Positions 41,465 to 50,057 are shown, numbered from the stretch's first letter. The stretch: DNA of 64,000 bases from Paracoccus sanguinis (GCF_900106665.1 NZ_FNNA01000006.1:58129-122128); one strand, 5' to 3'. Made by a program: numbers and translations. The notes: a model not told the origin generated them from the sequence alone.

Positions 41465-42358
41465 TCAGTTCAGCCGGGTTTCGACGTGCAGCGTCGCGGT
41501 GTTGCGCCAGATGTTGGTGCCCCCGCCCGCGTCGCTCTCGGACATCAGGATCCTGCGCGCCGCACCCTCGTTCGCCGGGCTCACGACCAGCAGGCCGGGG
41601 CGCAGGTTGATCTTCCGGTCGTAGGCCCCGCGCATCGACAGCATCGCCTGGCGGGCCGCGGCGTAGTTGTCGGCGGTGAGCGGCGCGCGGCTCGCGTGGA
41701 TCAGCTGCCAGGCGCCGAACCCTGCGGCGCAGCGACGCTTCACGCCCCACAGGAATTCATCGTGGTGGAAGACGTTGTCGTCGTTCAGGTTCGTCTTGGC
41801 CGTGATCTTCGGCGCCTCGCGATCCTGGAAGATCATCGGCTTGATCGCCCGGGTGTCGTCGATCAGGAACCAGACCGGCGACGAGCCCGCGGTCATGTTC
41901 GAGACGCTGCGCTCGACGCCGAACTCGTCGAGGACGGGATGGTCGGTGTCGAAGAAGAACTGGCCGTCGTAGTGGGTGGTGTCGAACCCTTTCAGCAGGT
42001 GATCGAACACCAGCTCGTCGGGCAGTTCGGCCGCAGTCTGGGCGAAGTCGGCCACCATCGGCGTGTAGAGCCCGATCTGATCGTCGGCGATGTCGTCGGC
42101 CGAGACCGCAATCGTGTTCTCGAAGCGCCGGTTGGTGATCGTGAACCCCTCACGGTCCAGGCGCTGGATGTGACGCTCGCCCACCCACTCGCGCATGCCC
42201 TTGATGTCGGACAGCCGGGGATAGGCCTGATGGCCGGTGGTCGAGGCCACCTTCATGGCGATCTTCTGCCAGGTGGTCGGCGTGTCGTTCAGGGTGGTGT
42301 TGAAGGTGGTGGTGAAGGCCGTGTCGAGGGCGCGCAACGCGGCGCTGTTCATCTTCAT
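41465..42358 (-). CDS. Mu-like major capsid protein (gpT)
   Basis: A 297-residue capsid protein: MNSAALRALDTAFTTTFNTTLNDTPTTWQKIAMKVASTTGHQAYPRLSDIKGMREWVGERHIQRLDREGFTITNRRFENTIAVSADDIADDQIGLYTPMVADFAQ is the classic Mu gpT start, and the HK97-fold end includes LRPGLLVVSPANEGAARRILMSE. It forms the icosahedral head. AAAGGA precedes the ATG at 42358; upstream in-frame codons overlap the preceding gene and are not conserved. Confidence 0.95.
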   Translation of the reverse strand: MKMNSAALRALDTAFTTTFNTTLNDTPTTWQKIAMKVASTTGHQAYPRLSDIKGMREWVGERHIQRLDREGFTITNRRFENTIAVSADDIADDQIGLYTPMVADFAQTAAELPDELVFDHLLKGFDTTHYDGQFFFDTDHPVLDEFGVERSVSNMTAGSSPVWFLIDDTRAIKPMIFQDREAPKITAKTNLNDDNVFHHDEFLWGVKRRCAAGFGAWQLIHASRAPLTADNYAAARQAMLSMRGAYDRKINLRPGLLVVSPANEGAARRILMSESDAGGGTNIWRNTATLHVETRLN

Positions 42359-42369
42359 GGCGGGTCCTT

Positions 42370-42759
42370 TCAGACGATTTCGACGGCAACGCCGCCGGGG
42401 GTGACATCCAGGCACCGCCCGGCGACGAGCGTGCCGGTCGCGCCGACGGTCTCGTCGTCCACGACGAACACGTTCTTGCCGATGTGGGTGCGGTTCACGG
42501 TGCCGTTGTTGCGGATCAGCCAGCAGCCGCGCGCGGTCTCGACCGAGATCGCGCCAGCCACGCCGCCGGTGTTGTCGGCTTCCTCACGCGCCACGCCGCG
42601 CATGACCGGCGAGGCCGGCAGGGCCGGGACGGCGTTGCCGGCGGCATCCAGCGCGACCAGTGCGCCGCGGAAGATGTGCGCCCCGGCCGCGACCGGGTTG
42701 CCGAAGAATGCCGCCGGGTGGTTGACCTCGAGCGGCATGCGGTTTTCGTCCTTGGCCAT
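42370..42759 (-). CDS. Capsid decoration/cement-like protein (DUF2190-like)
   Basis: A 129-residue beta-rich protein: AAFFGNPVAAGAHIFRGALVALDAAGNAVPALPASPVMRGVAREEADNTGGVAGAISVETARGCWLI and HIGKNVFVVDDETVGATGTLVAGRCLDVTPGGVAVEIV. The pattern and the position between the protease/scaffold and the major capsid genes fit head cement proteins of the DUF2190 kind. Overlaps the gpI stop by one base. Confidence 0.7.
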   Translation of the reverse strand: MAKDENRMPLEVNHPAAFFGNPVAAGAHIFRGALVALDAAGNAVPALPASPVMRGVAREEADNTGGVAGAISVETARGCWLIRNNGTVNRTHIGKNVFVVDDETVGATGTLVAGRCLDVTPGGVAVEIV

Positions 42760-43316
42760 CAGGCTTCACCTTTCCGGGTCGCGAGGAAGCGGGCGGGGTC
42801 GACGCCGGTCACGGCGCAGATCTGGCGCTCGGTCGGGGTCAGCTCGTCGGCATCCCCCGCGGGCGCCGCGCCCTCGAGCTGCCGCTCGCCGCCGACGATC
42901 ACCGGCGCGCTGGCGGCGAAGGCCTCGAACGCCTCGAGATCACGCGACGCGAGCTGCCGGCCCCAGCCTTCCATGGCGGGCGTCAGCTTCCCGGCCTTCT
43001 TGGCCGCATCGATCGCGGCTTCGACCGACTTGGCGCTGACCTCGCCCTGAAGCGCGGCCAGCTGCCGGGTCACCTCGTCGAGCGCGACCTTCGGCACATA
43101 GCGGGTGGGGTCGGGCTCGTCGCCCGCCCGGGCGCAAAGCTGCCGGACCCCCTCATCGGAGAGGTCGGACACGCCGGCGGCGTCCATGACCGAGGCGAGC
43201 ACGGTGGCGTTGCGCTCACCCTGTTCCTTCGACGCGGCGATCGACGCGAGGATCGCGTCCACGCCGGCGTCCTCGCCGAGGCCCAGAGCCGCGGCGATCT
43301 TCTTGATGTCATCCAT
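42759..43316 (-). CDS. Scaffold protein from internal in-frame start (gpZ-like)
   Basis: Inside the gpI frame, AGAGGA lies seven bases before the ATG at 43316, giving a 185-residue protein identical to the gpI C-terminus (MDDIKKIAAALGLGEDAG to the end). In phage Mu gene Z overlaps gene I in frame and encodes the separate scaffold; the strong internal ribosome-binding site here supports the same nested arrangement. The protein is helical and charged, as expected for scaffolds. Confidence 0.7.
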   Translation of the reverse strand: MDDIKKIAAALGLGEDAGVDAILASIAASKEQGERNATVLASVMDAAGVSDLSDEGVRQLCARAGDEPDPTRYVPKVALDEVTRQLAALQGEVSAKSVEAAIDAAKKAGKLTPAMEGWGRQLASRDLEAFEAFAASAPVIVGGERQLEGAAPAGDADELTPTERQICAVTGVDPARFLATRKGEA

Positions 43317-43781
43317 CTGGATGTCCTCTTGCTGGGATGCGAGTTGCCGCAGCTGCGGCAGGGCGGGGTTGTTGACGAGGCCGGCCCCTTCGATCAGCAC
43401 GACCTTGCGGCCGCGCGTCTTGAACACCGGGGAAACGAAGCGATAGGCGCGGTCCCGCAAGGCGCGGGCGCCCTCGGGCGTCCACTCGACGGCGGCCATG
43501 ATCCGGTCGCCTTCCTGCTCGAGGCCGGTGATCCAGCCCGCGGCCGACGAGCGGCGCTCACCGCCACCGTGGATGCCGTGGCCGAAATCGACGCACATCT
43601 GCCCGCCGGGCGCCGCGGCCAGCGAGGCCGAGATCACCTCGGCGGCGTCGTCGATGGAGAATTCGCCCCGCCGGTCGGCCGTCCGGAATGCGCCGGTCGG
43701 GATCAGCTCGATGCGCGACGGCGCATCGGCCGAGACCTCGGCGGTCAGGGCAGCGGTGTGGCGTTCGAGGGTGTCGGTCAT
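42759..43781 (-). CDS. Mu-like prohead protease with C-terminal scaffold (gpI)
   Basis: A 340-residue Mu gpI homologue. The protease half shows IELIPTGAFRTADRRGEFSIDDAAEVISAS, VDFGHGIHGGGERRSSAAGWI (the histidine block) and VSPVFKTRGRKVVLIEGAGLVNNPALPQL; the C-terminal half is a helical scaffold (MDDIKKIAAALGLGEDAGVDAILASIAASKEQ...) that can also be made alone from an internal start. It matures the prohead. No good Shine-Dalgarno sequence precedes the ATG; instead a perfect hairpin ends 9 bases upstream. Confidence 0.88.
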   Translation of the reverse strand: MTDTLERHTAALTAEVSADAPSRIELIPTGAFRTADRRGEFSIDDAAEVISASLAAAPGGQMCVDFGHGIHGGGERRSSAAGWITGLEQEGDRIMAAVEWTPEGARALRDRAYRFVSPVFKTRGRKVVLIEGAGLVNNPALPQLRQLASQQEDIQMDDIKKIAAALGLGEDAGVDAILASIAASKEQGERNATVLASVMDAAGVSDLSDEGVRQLCARAGDEPDPTRYVPKVALDEVTRQLAALQGEVSAKSVEAAIDAAKKAGKLTPAMEGWGRQLASRDLEAFEAFAASAPVIVGGERQLEGAAPAGDADELTPTERQICAVTGVDPARFLATRKGEA

Positions 43782-43790
43782 GGGTCGGTC

Positions 43791-43808
43791 CGCAGATGCT
43801 GATCTGCG
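43791..43808. repeat. Hairpin directly upstream of gpI
   Basis: CGCAGATGCTGATCTGCG has 7-base perfect arms around a 4-base loop. It ends 9 bases before the gpI ATG (43781), where the ribosome-binding site should lie. It could control gpI translation or be part of a promoter-binding site. Confidence 0.5.
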
Positions 43809-43841
43809 ATCCGTGTAAGGGTGACCGGGGGGCCTCAGGCG

Positions 43842-43857
43842 GGGGAAGAGGTTCCCC
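43842..43857. promoter_or_regulatory. Palindrome GGGGAA-N4-TTCCCC upstream of the capsid operon
   Basis: GGGGAAGAGGTTCCCC is a perfect palindrome with a 4-base centre, 60 bases before the gpI start in the only sizeable gap (205 bases) of the late operon. A nearly identical element (GGGGAAGCAGTTCCC) is found at 50963-50977, a similar distance before the lysis genes. Candidate binding site of a phage late activator. Confidence 0.5.
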
Positions 43858-43986
43858 GGCCGCGTCTCTGCGCCTGCCAACCGGGGGTGTGGCGCGGGAT
43901 GGTGTTCAAAACCGCCGGAGCGCCTTCAAAAACGGGTTCGTGGCATTTCCGGGTCCACGGACAGCCTCGGGGGCGACGAGGGCCCT

Positions 43987-45309
43987 CTACGGCGATTTTT
44001 GAGGGGGGTCCACCAGCAGCGTGTCGAACAGCCCGGCAAGGCTCGAGAACAGGTCGTTCTGCCGACCGGTCACGTCCCAGAAGTAGTCGAGGCGCTCGTG
44101 CCGCTCAAGCCAGAGCAGACGCACATGCTCGACAACCTTCCGCCGCTCGTCCGCCGGCAGCTTCGCCAAGGCAAGCTGCACCGGATCAGAAGCCAATCGA
44201 ACCTCGAACTGATCGAGCAGGCCGCCCAGGCTGTCGGCCGGGCTGCCGCGCAGATGCACGGCAAACACGCTGCCCCCCGGGGTGATGGTGATCGCGCCCG
44301 CGAGCCCCTCGTCGGTCAGCGTCAGAAGCTCCTCACGGCTGAAGCTTCGTTCACTGGGGACCGCGCGGATGAAATCCAGCCCCGCCGTGTCGAGAGTGGG
44401 AGGGGGCAACTGCTCAGGCGATGCGGCGGGCGCTTCGGTGGCGCCGCGCACCTCGCCGTCGGGCGCGACATAGGCGCCCCGCGCCCGCCCGTCGCGGAGA
44501 GCGTCCAGACGCAGCTGGGTGCCGAGGCCGACGAGCTCGGGATGGTTCGGCGGCCCGGACAGACCCTCCATGCGCCTGGTCATGTCGAGCCAGATCATCC
44601 CGGGGTTCACGTCAAAGCCGGGGTGGACGCCGCGGGGAATGTCCTCGGTGCGGCCCGTTCGCGCGTTCTCCCACTCGACCTCATCCAGGTCGAAGGGCGG
44701 CGAGACCGCGACCTCGCCGCGATCGACCTGCCCCTGGGTGATCTGCTCGACCCAGCAGCCGCAGAACCAACCATTTGGCGGATAGATGCGCGCCCAGACC
44801 GGATCGTCCACGGGGCGCACGAGGTTGTCGAAGCGCTTGTGCTGGAGCCGCCGGGTGGGTCGATCGATCTGGCGGTAGCGCAGATAGGGGAATGCCTTCC
44901 TGGTGCGCTCGATCTGTGCCCAGCGGCCCGCCGCGGCCGCCGTGCGCATGTTGGTGTCGAAGATCGTCCGGAGCCGGTGCATCGAGCCCAGCTGCACATC
45001 GCGCACCTCGCCGGTCAGCGGGTCGGTCATCGTGCTGCGCCCCCACCAGCCGGCGGCGCGCAGCTGCGGCTCGAGTTCGTCGGCAAAGTCGCGAAAGCTG
45101 CGGCCCTCACCCTGGGCCTTCAGGATGGCGTCCCGGAACAGGGTCGCCACGTCGTCCTGCATGGCCTTGGCGACGACGAAGCTTGCCGCATGCTGGCCGC
45201 GCCAGACGTCGCGATAGTCGAACCGCGCGTCCGCCGGCGCCAGTCCCTTCGACCGGAAGTACGCCATCGCCTCCGCGGGCGGCAGCGGGGCAAGGCGAAC
45301 GTCGGTCAT
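43987..45309 (-). CDS. Phage head morphogenesis protein (Mu gpF-like)
   Basis: A 440-residue Mu F homologue. The minor-head fold is seen in RGQHAASFVVAKAMQDDVATLFRDAILKAQGEGRSFRDFADELEPQLRAAGWWG, then RLRTIFDTNMRTAAAAGRWAQIERTRKAFPYLRYRQIDRPTRR and the conserved cysteine block YPPNGWFCGCWVEQITQGQVDRG. It is a portal-associated protein packed in the head. The C-terminal 130 residues (after about 310) are a separate domain without clear relatives. Overlaps the portal gene by 4 bases; followed by a 205-base gap. Confidence 0.88.
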   Translation of the reverse strand: MTDVRLAPLPPAEAMAYFRSKGLAPADARFDYRDVWRGQHAASFVVAKAMQDDVATLFRDAILKAQGEGRSFRDFADELEPQLRAAGWWGRSTMTDPLTGEVRDVQLGSMHRLRTIFDTNMRTAAAAGRWAQIERTRKAFPYLRYRQIDRPTRRLQHKRFDNLVRPVDDPVWARIYPPNGWFCGCWVEQITQGQVDRGEVAVSPPFDLDEVEWENARTGRTEDIPRGVHPGFDVNPGMIWLDMTRRMEGLSGPPNHPELVGLGTQLRLDALRDGRARGAYVAPDGEVRGATEAPAASPEQLPPPTLDTAGLDFIRAVPSERSFSREELLTLTDEGLAGAITITPGGSVFAVHLRGSPADSLGGLLDQFEVRLASDPVQLALAKLPADERRKVVEHVRLLWLERHERLDYFWDVTGRQNDLFSSLAGLFDTLLVDPPQKSP

Positions 45310-46907
45310 TTGAGATCGGCCCCCATGTCGGCCGCCATCCGTGCGCCGAAGATCGCGCGCGCGAGCAGCTCGCGCAGATCGGCGTCAGGGGCGCGTGCCT
45401 CGAACCGGGCAACGAGTTCCAGCGCGGCCTCGGGGCTCTCGGCAGACCGGATGCCCTCGAGCAGCTCGTCGAGGAGGCCGTCCATGCGTTGCTGCATCCC
45501 GCCGCCGTCGATCATCTCGTCGATGGCGGCGGTGATCGCATCTTCATGCGCGTCGTCCGCCGACCGCGCGGCCAGCTCGCGGCGCCCCGGCGACGGCAGG
45601 GCCAGCGGCCGCTCGGGCGCCGGGATGGCCGGGCCCCCGGGTCTGATCATCACCGGCGGGGCGGGGCTGAAGGCCAGCACCTCCTCACCCTCGGAGGGCT
45701 CGCGCAGCGCGAAAGCCCTGTAGATGTCGGCATGTGCGATCCGCAGTCCGGCCGGACCGGCGATCTCCATCAGCTTGAGCAGCTGCTCGGGATCGACCCG
45801 CTCGGGCGGCTCGAAGCGGATCACGGGGACGGGTGTGCCGGGCGGGAAGTTGAGCTGGGTCAGCGGCGTCGCCACGTCGCGCATCAGCGTCGCGGCGAGG
45901 TCATCGGCGTCGGCGTCGCGGATGTCGCCGCGCACCTCCTCGTGGATCTTGCCCACTGCATGCCCGCCGGCGATGGCGTCGGTGGTCGCGACCTGGCCGA
46001 GCACGCCCTTGGAGATCTGCTCGTCCCAGTACCGCGCCGTCCGCTCATAGAGCTCCTGCGTCCCTGAGACGGCGGTGGTGATGATGTCGACCAGCATGTT
46101 GTTGGGGATGATCGCGGCCATGTCGGTGCCCATCGACCGCACCGCCCGAAGCAGCGTGGCCTTGTCCTGCGCGCTGGCGAGCGCCGGGTCGTATTTGCCG
46201 ATCCGCAGCGGGTGCCCGTAGGCTTCCGTGAAGATCGCCCAGTCGCGGATGGTGAAGTGCTTGAACATGAAGCCCCAGGCCGCAAGCCGGGCGAGCCCGC
46301 CCCGGATCGGCAGTCCCGATTTGGCCTCCGCGAAGTGCACCACGAACTTCCACGGACGGAGCTCCTCGCCGCCCGCAAGGCCGCGCAGCCTCAGCTGGCG
46401 CCCGGTGAGCTGGTCGAACTCGAACCAGCGCGGGTCCACACGCTCGATCCCGGCGATGGTCCAGCGCGGGCCGGATCGATCCCAGATCAATTCGCTGACC
46501 GAGTAGCCCTTGCCGATCGCGTCGAGGATGCCGATCAGACTGGTCCGGACGGCGGGCCCGTGCAACGCATCGCGCACCAGGTCGGCCGCCTCCTGGGCGC
46601 CCGTGTCGTCCTCGGCACCCGGCTCGACCTTGAGCTCGAGGCTGCGGATCGCGCGCTTCCGGACGCCCAGCACCGCCGCGTAGTGCAGGTCCTTCTCTTC
46701 CATCTGCTCGGCCAGTTCGAGATAGGCGGTGGCATCGCCCGTCTCCGCTGAGTGCAGGATCGCTGCGAGGCGCAGCGGTTCCAGGCCCTCGGCAGGATGC
46801 CCGGTGGCGATCTGGCGGACCGATCCGAGCGTCGGCACCGCCTGCTCGGTCTCCAGCTCGTCCTTCGTCGGCGCCCGAAGCGGCCGTCCATAGCGATCCA
46901 CCAGCAT
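45306..46907 (-). CDS. Portal protein (Mu gp29-like, DUF935)
   Basis: A 533-residue DUF935 portal: RYGRPLRAPTKDELETEQ at the start, LEEQM-like LAEQMEEKDLHYAAVLGVRKRAIRSLELKVEPG, GYSVSELIWDRSGPRWTIAGIERVDPRWFEFD and KFVVHFAEAKSGLPIRGGLARLAAWGFMFKHFTIRDWAIFTEAYGHPLRIGKYD are all family landmarks. It forms the dodecameric channel for DNA at one head vertex. ATG 46907 overlaps the terminase stop (TGATG); a GTG three bases upstream is the alternative. Confidence 0.93.
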   Translation of the reverse strand: MLVDRYGRPLRAPTKDELETEQAVPTLGSVRQIATGHPAEGLEPLRLAAILHSAETGDATAYLELAEQMEEKDLHYAAVLGVRKRAIRSLELKVEPGAEDDTGAQEAADLVRDALHGPAVRTSLIGILDAIGKGYSVSELIWDRSGPRWTIAGIERVDPRWFEFDQLTGRQLRLRGLAGGEELRPWKFVVHFAEAKSGLPIRGGLARLAAWGFMFKHFTIRDWAIFTEAYGHPLRIGKYDPALASAQDKATLLRAVRSMGTDMAAIIPNNMLVDIITTAVSGTQELYERTARYWDEQISKGVLGQVATTDAIAGGHAVGKIHEEVRGDIRDADADDLAATLMRDVATPLTQLNFPPGTPVPVIRFEPPERVDPEQLLKLMEIAGPAGLRIAHADIYRAFALREPSEGEEVLAFSPAPPVMIRPGGPAIPAPERPLALPSPGRRELAARSADDAHEDAITAAIDEMIDGGGMQQRMDGLLDELLEGIRSAESPEAALELVARFEARAPDADLRELLARAIFGARMAADMGADLK

Positions 46908-48313
46908 CACCAGATCCCCCGTCGCCGAATTCCCGGCTCATCGTCGTCATCGTCCAGACCTGCCGCGAAACGCGAGCGCGCCGAAGGCACGGCGGTGTAA
47001 TCGTAGGTCGCGGGCACCTCGCGCGCGGCCGATGCGGCCAGTGCGCCGGCCCAGAACCGGTCGGCATGGCCGTCGCTGTCGCCGTCGGCCACGAGGCGGC
47101 GGGTGCCGGTGACACCGACCACGCTCTTGACCGAATGCAGATCGGCCCGCAGCACGGGATCGCCGGCGGGCAACCGCAGCTTGCGGTCCTGCAGCGCCTC
47201 CTTCAGCGCCGTCGCCATGTCGAGTTTGGCGGCCGCGCTGAAGAGCACGCCTTCGACCCGCAGCTCGCCATGGCGCCGCTTGGCGTCCTCGACGGGCTTT
47301 TCGCCCATGCCGGTCTGGTCCATGCGCAGCCGCACGACCCGGTAGCGGCGCATCACGTCATCGAGCAGCGCGTCCTGCTCGGCGAAGCTGATCCGGCGGC
47401 GGGCGATGATCTCGCGCGTCCAGAGCACGTCGCCCACCAGCTCGTCCACCCAGATCACGAACAGGTCGTTGCGCGCGGCGATGTCGACGCCGACATAGCA
47501 GAGCCCGCCCTGGTAGCCGGCCGGGTCGCCCGCCGCCTCCGCCTCCGCGGCCGAGATCAGGTCGTAGTCGAGCCAGGCCGAGGCCTCGTCGAGCCACTTG
47601 AGCTCGTACTCCTGCGCCCATGCGTCCTCGTCGGACATGCCCCGGCGGAGCATGTCGATGTCGCGGTCGAGCCCCTGGCTCACCGCCTGGTAGATATCGA
47701 CGACGTGCCGGGACCAGACACTGTCCTCGGCCGTCATCAGCTCGTAGAACTTGTTGCCCTTGCCGTTCGGCGTACTGATCACCCGCAGCTTCTGGCCGCC
47801 GCGCGAGATCACAGGAAAGAGCGCGGCCCAGATCTCGCGGGACTTCGCGTGGAAGGCGAACTCGTCGAGGATCACGTTGGCCGAGAAGCCGCGGGCGGTG
47901 TCAGGGTTCGCCGGCAGCGCGGTGATCCGGCTGCCGTTCGGGAAGGTGACCTCGAGCGCCTTGTAGGTCGCGTCCGGGCCGCTCTCCTGCGGGGCCCGGA
48001 ATTCGCCCTCGGAAAACCGCGGTTCGCCCCCCTTCAACAGGGTGTTGTAGGCGGCATAGAAGGCCTGCGTGAACGGCTTGATGACCTCGGTCATCATCTC
48101 GGCCGCCTGCCGCTCCCCCCGAGACAGGATCACCCAACGCGCGCGCCGTCCGTCCACCCAGGCGCGGAAGCAGTCGTCGACGCACTCGCCGCCCGTCGAG
48201 AAGGTCTTGCCGGTCTGGCGGCTGAACATCCCGATCTTGAACCGGCTCTGGTCGGCGATCCAGCGCCGCTGATAGGGCAGGAAATTGACGACCGGCGCGA
48301 AGGGGACGCTCAT
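46907..48313 (-). CDS. Terminase large subunit (Mu gp28-like)
   Basis: A 468-residue terminase. The ATPase half has SRQTGKT (31-37) as Walker A and VILDEF (147-152) as Walker B, plus ISTPNGKGNKFYELM as coupling motif; the RNase H-like nuclease half has VGVDIAARNDLFVIWVDE and RMDQTGMGEKPVEDAKRRHG. It packages replicated phage DNA headful-wise. The start at 48313 overlaps the preceding small gene by 4 bases. Confidence 0.93.
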   Translation of the reverse strand: MSVPFAPVVNFLPYQRRWIADQSRFKIGMFSRQTGKTFSTGGECVDDCFRAWVDGRRARWVILSRGERQAAEMMTEVIKPFTQAFYAAYNTLLKGGEPRFSEGEFRAPQESGPDATYKALEVTFPNGSRITALPANPDTARGFSANVILDEFAFHAKSREIWAALFPVISRGGQKLRVISTPNGKGNKFYELMTAEDSVWSRHVVDIYQAVSQGLDRDIDMLRRGMSDEDAWAQEYELKWLDEASAWLDYDLISAAEAEAAGDPAGYQGGLCYVGVDIAARNDLFVIWVDELVGDVLWTREIIARRRISFAEQDALLDDVMRRYRVVRLRMDQTGMGEKPVEDAKRRHGELRVEGVLFSAAAKLDMATALKEALQDRKLRLPAGDPVLRADLHSVKSVVGVTGTRRLVADGDSDGHADRFWAGALAASAAREVPATYDYTAVPSARSRFAAGLDDDDDEPGIRRRGIW

Positions 48314-48525
48314 GCTGCGTCCTCCAGTTCGGCGGCTTCCGCCGCGAGCACCTGGTCGGCGAACCCGCGCAACCACGTCAGTTCGGCCTCCAGCCGCTCG
48401 ATCTCGTCCGCGCCGCGCCGCAGGGACCGGCAAAGGCCGGTCAACATCGTCCCCTGCAGGTGGCGCCCCTCCAGCGCGTTCGCCTGCATCCGCAAGTCGT
48501 GTGCGATCTGCGCGCTGCTCGCCAT
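48310..48525 (-). CDS. Small protein between terminase subunits
   Basis: A 71-residue, mostly helical protein (ASSAQIAHDLRMQANALEGRHLQGTMLTGLCRSLRRGADEIERLEAELTWLRGFADQVLAAEAAELEDAA). Its ATG overlaps the stop of the gp27-like gene (TGATG) and its stop overlaps the terminase start (ATGA). The arginine/acid-rich coiled-coil C-terminus suggests a small packaging accessory; no family was recognised. Confidence 0.7.
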   Translation of the reverse strand: MASSAQIAHDLRMQANALEGRHLQGTMLTGLCRSLRRGADEIERLEAELTWLRGFADQVLAAEAAELEDAA

Positions 48526-49064
48526 CACGCGAACCCCATGATCGCGCGGGCCTTGGCCGCGGCCTCGGCGTCGATGTCGCCGGCGGCGACCGCGGCGTCG
48601 AGGCGCTCGGATTGGAGCTTGCGCTCGGCCGCGAGCATGGTCTGGCGGATGCCGGCCGATGCCATGATGTCCTTCAGCATCTTGCCGATGAAGTGCAGGT
48701 CCTTCGGATCGATGTCCGCGCCGTCGTCCATCATGCGCGCCTCCATCGCCCGGAACGCGAGCGCGGTGACCATCTGGAACAGCACGTTGTGGCGCTTGGC
48801 CTCCTCCTCCAGACCGTTCTCCAGCATCCAGCCCTGCGCCCAGGCGCTGGCCGTCTCCTGAGTGCGGACGAACTGGTGATACTCCTGGCCGAACCGGTGG
48901 ACCGTGGCGTGGTGGAACGACACGACCTTGCCGGCGTCGGCAAGCTTGTCGTTCAGCTCCTCGGTGATCGCCACGTAATCGGCAAACCCCCGTGCGCGCA
49001 GGGTGTCCTGAAGCCACTCCCGGATCTCGGCCGGGAGGCTGTCGATCTTCTTCGGGGGCGGCAT
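48525..49064 (-). CDS. Terminase small subunit (Mu gp27-like, DUF3486)
   Basis: A 179-residue DUF3486 protein: KKIDSLPAEIREWLQDTLRARGFADYVAITEELNDKLADAGKVVSFHHATVHRFGQEYHQF contains the DNA-binding helix-turn-helix part of Mu gp27, the small terminase. It recognises the packaging site next to the Mu left end and recruits the large subunit. The longer frame upstream to 49202 lies within the previous gene and is not conserved. Confidence 0.85.
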   Translation of the reverse strand: MPPPKKIDSLPAEIREWLQDTLRARGFADYVAITEELNDKLADAGKVVSFHHATVHRFGQEYHQFVRTQETASAWAQGWMLENGLEEEAKRHNVLFQMVTALAFRAMEARMMDDGADIDPKDLHFIGKMLKDIMASAGIRQTMLAAERKLQSERLDAAVAAGDIDAEAAAKARAIMGFA

Positions 49065-49360
49065 CAGACCCTCGGGCGCGGACGCTGGACGCCCGGGTGC
49101 TGCGCGAGCCCGCGCGCAACCTCGGTGCCGCGCGCGGTGGCGGTCACGACGATGAACTCGGCCGCGGGGTCGAAGCGCGCCAGCCCCTGCTCGCGCAGCC
49201 ACGCGAGGTCCGCACTCAGCTGGTCGGACGTGCAGGGCAGGCCCAGACCGATCAGCACGCCCTGGAGGATCGAGGCGTTGCTGACATATTCGGGGCTGCC
49301 CTCCAGGTGGCGCAGGATGGCGAGCCGGCGGTGGCCGGCGACATGTTCAGCATAGCTCAT
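49064..49360 (-). CDS. Mu gp26-like (VpaChn25_0724 family) phage protein
   Basis: A 98-residue protein: SYAEHVAGHRRLAILRHLEGSPEYVSNASILQGVLIGLGLPCTSDQLSADLAWLREQGLARF, a winged-helix-like pattern typical of the small protein encoded between gp25 and gp27 in Mu-like phages. Its role is not established. ATG 49360 overlaps the gp25-like stop by 4 bases. Confidence 0.78.
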   Translation of the reverse strand: MSYAEHVAGHRRLAILRHLEGSPEYVSNASILQGVLIGLGLPCTSDQLSADLAWLREQGLARFDPAAEFIVVTATARGTEVARGLAQHPGVQRPRPRV

Positions 49361-49701
49361 TTTGCGGCCCTGCTCATCAGATGGTCTTCCTGGCGGGTCA
49401 CGACGGTTTCCAGCCGTGACATGATCTGCTGCTGCCCGCCCATCAGCGCGCGCACCTCGCGCATGTCGCCTGCCATGCGCTCGAGGGTCATGTTGACCTG
49501 GTGCAGCTCGTCCTTCTTGGGCAGGGTCTGCAGCGTCTGCTCGGCCATCGACAGCCGCGCTTCGTGCCGGTCCAGGCGGTCGTTGGCGACATCGATGCGC
49601 GTGTCGATCCGCTTCAGCTGCAGACGAACCCAGCCGATGATCGCACTGACTACCGCGAAGATGAGGCCCAGCGAGATGGTCAGGTCGAACTGGAAATTCA
49701 T
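49357..49701 (-). CDS. DUF2730 family membrane protein (Mu gp25-like)
   Basis: A 114-residue protein with one N-terminal transmembrane helix (residues about 7-25, LTISLGLIFAVVSAIIGWV) and a long coiled coil (RIDTRIDVANDRLDRHEARLSMAEQTLQTLPKKDELHQVNMTLERMAGDMREV). This matches Mu gp25. Together with the neighbouring holin it may act in lysis or spanin-like functions; this is inference. Coupled by 4-base overlaps on both sides. Confidence 0.8.
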   Translation of the reverse strand: MNFQFDLTISLGLIFAVVSAIIGWVRLQLKRIDTRIDVANDRLDRHEARLSMAEQTLQTLPKKDELHQVNMTLERMAGDMREVRALMGGQQQIMSRLETVVTRQEDHLMSRAAK

Positions 49702-50045
49702 TTGACGGCCGCCCTGATAGCCTCTTCGAGCTTCGCCTCGGCAATGTTGCCCAGGACCTTGTCGGAGGGGTTCAGGCGCGCCAGCGCGTCGGGCACGCTT
49801 CGCTGCGCATGTGCCAGCGCGGCGATGACCGCATCGCCCGGGCCCAATCCGCGCTGCAGGGCAGCCCGAATACCGCTCATCAGCGCCGAGTGCAGCGCCT
49901 CGCGGTCCTTGGCCTCGATCTCGATGCCCCAACGCGCCTGGGCAACAGCGGCGACCTTGATCAGGAACGTCGCCAGCACGGTGCCCACGATCGTCAGGAT
50001 CGCAGGCAGGACAGTGTTCAGAATGGTCAGCAGTGCGGCCGACAT
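49698..50045 (-). CDS. Putative holin (LLH-like)
   Basis: A 115-residue protein: an N-terminal hydrophobic helix (residues about 3-32, LLTILNTVLPAILTIVGTVLATFLIKVAAVAQ), then a charged helical tail with GIEIEAKDREALHSALMSGIRAALQRGL, the pattern of LLH-family phage holins. It lies 12 bases after the endolysin gene. It should permeabilise the inner membrane to let the amidase out, which lacks a signal peptide. Confidence 0.7.
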   Translation of the reverse strand: MSAALLTILNTVLPAILTIVGTVLATFLIKVAAVAQARWGIEIEAKDREALHSALMSGIRAALQRGLGPGDAVIAALAHAQRSVPDALARLNPSDKVLGNIAEAKLEEAIRAAVK

Positions 50046-50057
50046 GGCTGTGTCTCC

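Noticed and set aside
43820..44003. A small gene in the gap between gpF and gpI
   Set aside because: Plus-strand frames there are arginine/glycine-rich and overlap antisense to phage genes; the gap is better explained by regulatory hairpins.
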